Origin: Sulfurimicrobium sp964552675
GTDB taxonomy: Bacteria; Pseudomonadota; Gammaproteobacteria; Burkholderiales; Sulfuricellaceae
Length of the DNA stretch: 23,068 nucleotides
Assembly: GCA_964552675.1 (NCBI GenBank)
Contig: CAZKHJ010000034.1
Coordinates: 1 to 23,068, forward strand
Direction: 5' to 3'
Shown here: positions 21,440 through 23,068 of the stretch, piece after piece
How positions within the stretch are numbered: the first letter of the stretch is position 1
Layout of the letters: each line of letters starts with the position of its first letter
Position numbers and translations under genes: made by a program
The notes under the pieces: model-generated
What the model saw: only the letters and a program-made list of their open reading frames with translations
The model's database searches: none
What the model was told of the DNA's origin: nothing

Positions 21440-21889
21440 TTATTGAGCGGATTGCTCGGTTTTTGATTTCCAGTCCAGATAAGTTTGGTCGGACCACAGC
21501 GAGGTGATCCAGGTGGCAACCTCGTCGATCTCCTGGTCCGACAGCTTGCCCTGCCAGGCCGGCATGTTGCTGCGGCCATGCGGGCTGCCCTGGCGGATGA
21601 ACTGTTTCATCTGGCTGCTGGACAGGCGCCAGGCGCGGCCGCTGTTGTCCAGCGGCGGCGGTAGCAGCAGGCCGTCCGGGCCGGGCTGCTGCCAGCCGGG
21701 TTTGCCTTCGCCGCCGCTGCCGTGGCAGGTTGCGCAGTTGGCCTGGAATATCCGCGCGCCGCGCGCCAGCAGTTCCTTGTCGTACTGACGCGGGCCCTTG
21801 CCCTGCACTTCCGGCGCCTTGGCGCCGTCGCCACAGCCGGCCAGCAGGGCAGCGCACAGCGCCGCGATGATTATCAGTTTTCCTTTCAC
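21440..21889 (-). CDS. Monoheme cytochrome c lipoprotein
   Basis: A 149-residue class I cytochrome c. It has a lipoprotein signal (MKGKLIIIAALCAALLAGC, lipobox LAGC with C19), heme site CATCH (52-56) with typical flanks (GARIFQANC, HGSGGEGK), and the distal ligand in NMPAW (M109), followed by the usual last helix (SDQEIDEVATWI). The mature protein would sit in the periplasm on a lipid anchor. I chose GTG at 21889 because AGAAGGAG lies 5 nt before it and the lipoprotein signal begins there. The ATG at 21931 would extend into the RND gene and spoil the signal. It starts one base after the RND stop codon, so the two are tightly coupled. The redox partner is unknown. Confidence 0.88.
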   Translation of the reverse strand: MKGKLIIIAALCAALLAGCGDGAKAPEVQGKGPRQYDKELLARGARIFQANCATCHGSGGEGKPGWQQPGPDGLLLPPPLDNSGRAWRLSSSQMKQFIRQGSPHGRSNMPAWQGKLSDQEIDEVATWITSLWSDQTYLDWKSKTEQSAQ

Positions 21890-21890
21890 C

Positions 21891-23068
21891 TTAACTCCTT
21901 CTGAAAAGTGTCCATTCCTTGACCAGCGCATACAGCGCCGGGATCACCACCAGCGTGAGGATCGTCGAGGAGACCATGCCGCCCACCATCGGCGCGGCGA
22001 TGCGGCTCATCACCTCGGCACCGGTGCCGCTCGACCACATGATCGGCAAGAGGCCGGCCATGATCGCCACCACCGTCATCATCTTCGGCCGCACCCGCTC
22101 GACTGCGCCTTCCATTACTGCGGCATAGAGGTCGGCCGGGGCCAGTTCCTGGCCTGCCGCCGCGCGTTTGGCCTTGATTTCGCTCAGGGCGTGGTCGAGG
22201 TAGATCAGCATCACCACGCCGGTTTCGGCGGCGACGCCGGCCAGGGCGATGAAGCCCACCGCCACCGCGACCGACAGATTATAGTGCAGCAGCCACATCA
22301 GCCACACCCCGCCGACCAGCGCGAAGGGCACCGACAGCATCACGATCAGGGTTTCGGTGAGGCGGCGGAAGTTGAGGTAGAGCAGCACGAAGATGATCAG
22401 CAGCGTCACCGGGATGACGATCTTCATCTTGGCGGCGGCGCGCTCCATGTACTCGTACTGGCCGCTCCAGGTGGCGTAGTAGCCGGGCGGGAACCTGACC
22501 TGCTGGCGCACCGCGGCTTGCGCGTCGCGCACGTAGCTGCCGATGTCGCGGTCGCGGATGTCGACGTAGATGTAGGCGGAGAGCAGCGCGTTTTCGGTGC
22601 GGATCGCCGGCGCGCCCCGGGCGATCTCCACCCGCGCCAGCTGGCCCAGCGGCACCATGGCTGGCGCGCCGCCCATCTCGCCGCCGACCGGCACCAGGAT
22701 CTGCGTCGCGATGCTTTGCGGGTCGCTGCGCAGGTCGCGCGGATAGCGCACGCTGACGCCGAAGCGCTCGCGGCCCTCGACCGTGGTGGTGACCATTTCG
22801 CCGCCGAGGGCGGTGGCGATCACCTCCTGCACTTCGCCCACGGTGATGCCGTAGCGGGCGAGCTGGCCGCGGTCCGGCTCGATGTTCAGGTACAGGCCGC
22901 CGGTGATGCGTTCGGCGTAGGCCGAGGTGGTGCCCGGCACGTTCTTCACCACGGTTTCGATTTCGCGCGCCAGCTTCTCCATGCCGGCCAGGTCCTTGCC
23001 GAACACCTTGATGCCGATGGGCGTGCGGATGCCGGTGGAAAGCATGTCGATGCGCGCCTTGATGGGCA
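21891..23068 (-). CDS. CusA/CzcA-family heavy-metal RND efflux pump, C-terminal part
   Basis: The C-terminal ~390 residues of an inner-membrane proton-driven RND pump that exports metal ions (HME class); the N-terminal ~60% lies beyond the right edge and the frame is open to position 23068. RIDMLSTGIRTPIGIKVFGK is the periplasmic segment typical of CusA. Further marks are ERITGGLYLNIEPDR, TENALLSAYIYVDIRDRD and the final transmembrane block (FVLLYLNFRR, SVPFALVGG, GFIALAGVAAETGVVML, RVRPKMMTVVAIMAGLLPI, EVMSRIAAPMVGGM). The family call is firm. Copper/silver versus zinc/cobalt cannot be settled: the CusA-like MLSTG methionine is present, but the CusA segments I recall as PSMLKTENA and DRDM read PAIRTENA and DRDI here. 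It is probably preceded by CusB/CusC-type genes outside the window, and is followed by the cytochrome lipoprotein and DUF302 genes. Confidence 0.93.
   Translation of the reverse strand, partial: PIKARIDMLSTGIRTPIGIKVFGKDLAGMEKLAREIETVVKNVPGTTSAYAERITGGLYLNIEPDRGQLARYGITVGEVQEVIATALGGEMVTTTVEGRERFGVSVRYPRDLRSDPQSIATQILVPVGGEMGGAPAMVPLGQLARVEIARGAPAIRTENALLSAYIYVDIRDRDIGSYVRDAQAAVRQQVRFPPGYYATWSGQYEYMERAAAKMKIVIPVTLLIIFVLLYLNFRRLTETLIVMLSVPFALVGGVWLMWLLHYNLSVAVAVGFIALAGVAAETGVVMLIYLDHALSEIKAKRAAAGQELAPADLYAAVMEGAVERVRPKMMTVVAIMAGLLPIMWSSGTGAEVMSRIAAPMVGGMVSSTILTLVVIPALYALVKEWTLFRRS

Noticed and set aside
1..23068. CRISPR arrays, tRNA or rRNA genes, insertion sequences, phage or integron parts
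   Set aside because: No spaced direct repeats, no tRNA cloverleaf-like stretch in the short gaps, and no transposase or integrase motifs were seen on reading both strands.

Overview
The window is about 23 kb of GC-rich, densely packed bacterial chromosome. The proteins look betaproteobacterial. A multiheme cytochrome, b-type cytochrome and DUF302 gene set, together with a heavy-metal RND pump, would fit a sulfur- or iron-metabolising Nitrosomonadales/Gallionellales-type organism. That placement is an inference from gene content and has not been tested by any search. I see no rRNA, tRNA, CRISPR array, transposase or integrase.

Layout. (1) 1-1960 is the 3' part of alaS, cut by the window edge. 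(2) 2011-6389 is a minus-strand block. It has a PAS-GGDEF-EAL protein, apparently on its own AT-rich promoter, and a tight trio upstream of it: secreted PLD-type nuclease, MscS-family channel and YcgR-like PilZ protein. (3) 6460-10638 (+) carries Lon protease, with a sigma-32-like promoter, and then a PAS-PAS-PAS-GGDEF diguanylate cyclase ending at a strong terminator. The window therefore has two c-di-GMP enzymes and one c-di-GMP receptor within 9 kb. (4) 10708-13603 (-) is an apparent operon of a membrane-anchored DUF302 protein with an odd Gly-rich tail ending in Cys, an octaheme c-type cytochrome of the OTR/tetrathionate reductase family with a C-terminal membrane anchor, and a cytochrome b561-like quinol partner. 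A near-perfect palindrome lies over its candidate promoter.

(5) 13836-15852 holds msrA (+), facing an arginase-family gene (-) and tesA (-). The msrA and arginase stop codons share one CTAG. (6) 15851-19017 (+) holds a YbbA-like ABC ATPase and a YbbP-like FtsX-family permease, divergent from tesA. The tesA and ybbA-like start codons share one CATG, so there is no intergenic space. The tesA/ybbAP arrangement is also known in E. coli. (7) 19018-19248 is non-coding and contains degraded inverted repeats. (8) 19249-20826 (-) encodes a nitronate monooxygenase-like flavoprotein with a Cys-rich C-terminus and a DUF2288 protein. (9) 21009-23068 (-) encodes the C-terminal part of a CusA/CzcA-type RND pump, a monoheme cytochrome c lipoprotein and a second, soluble DUF302 protein, ending at a terminator.

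The most interesting part is the DUF302-octaheme-cytochrome b operon. A second DUF302 gene lies 7 kb away, also next to a c-type cytochrome. The likely electron route in the first set is quinol to cytochrome b to octaheme cytochrome to an unknown periplasmic acceptor or donor. What DUF302 contributes is unknown.
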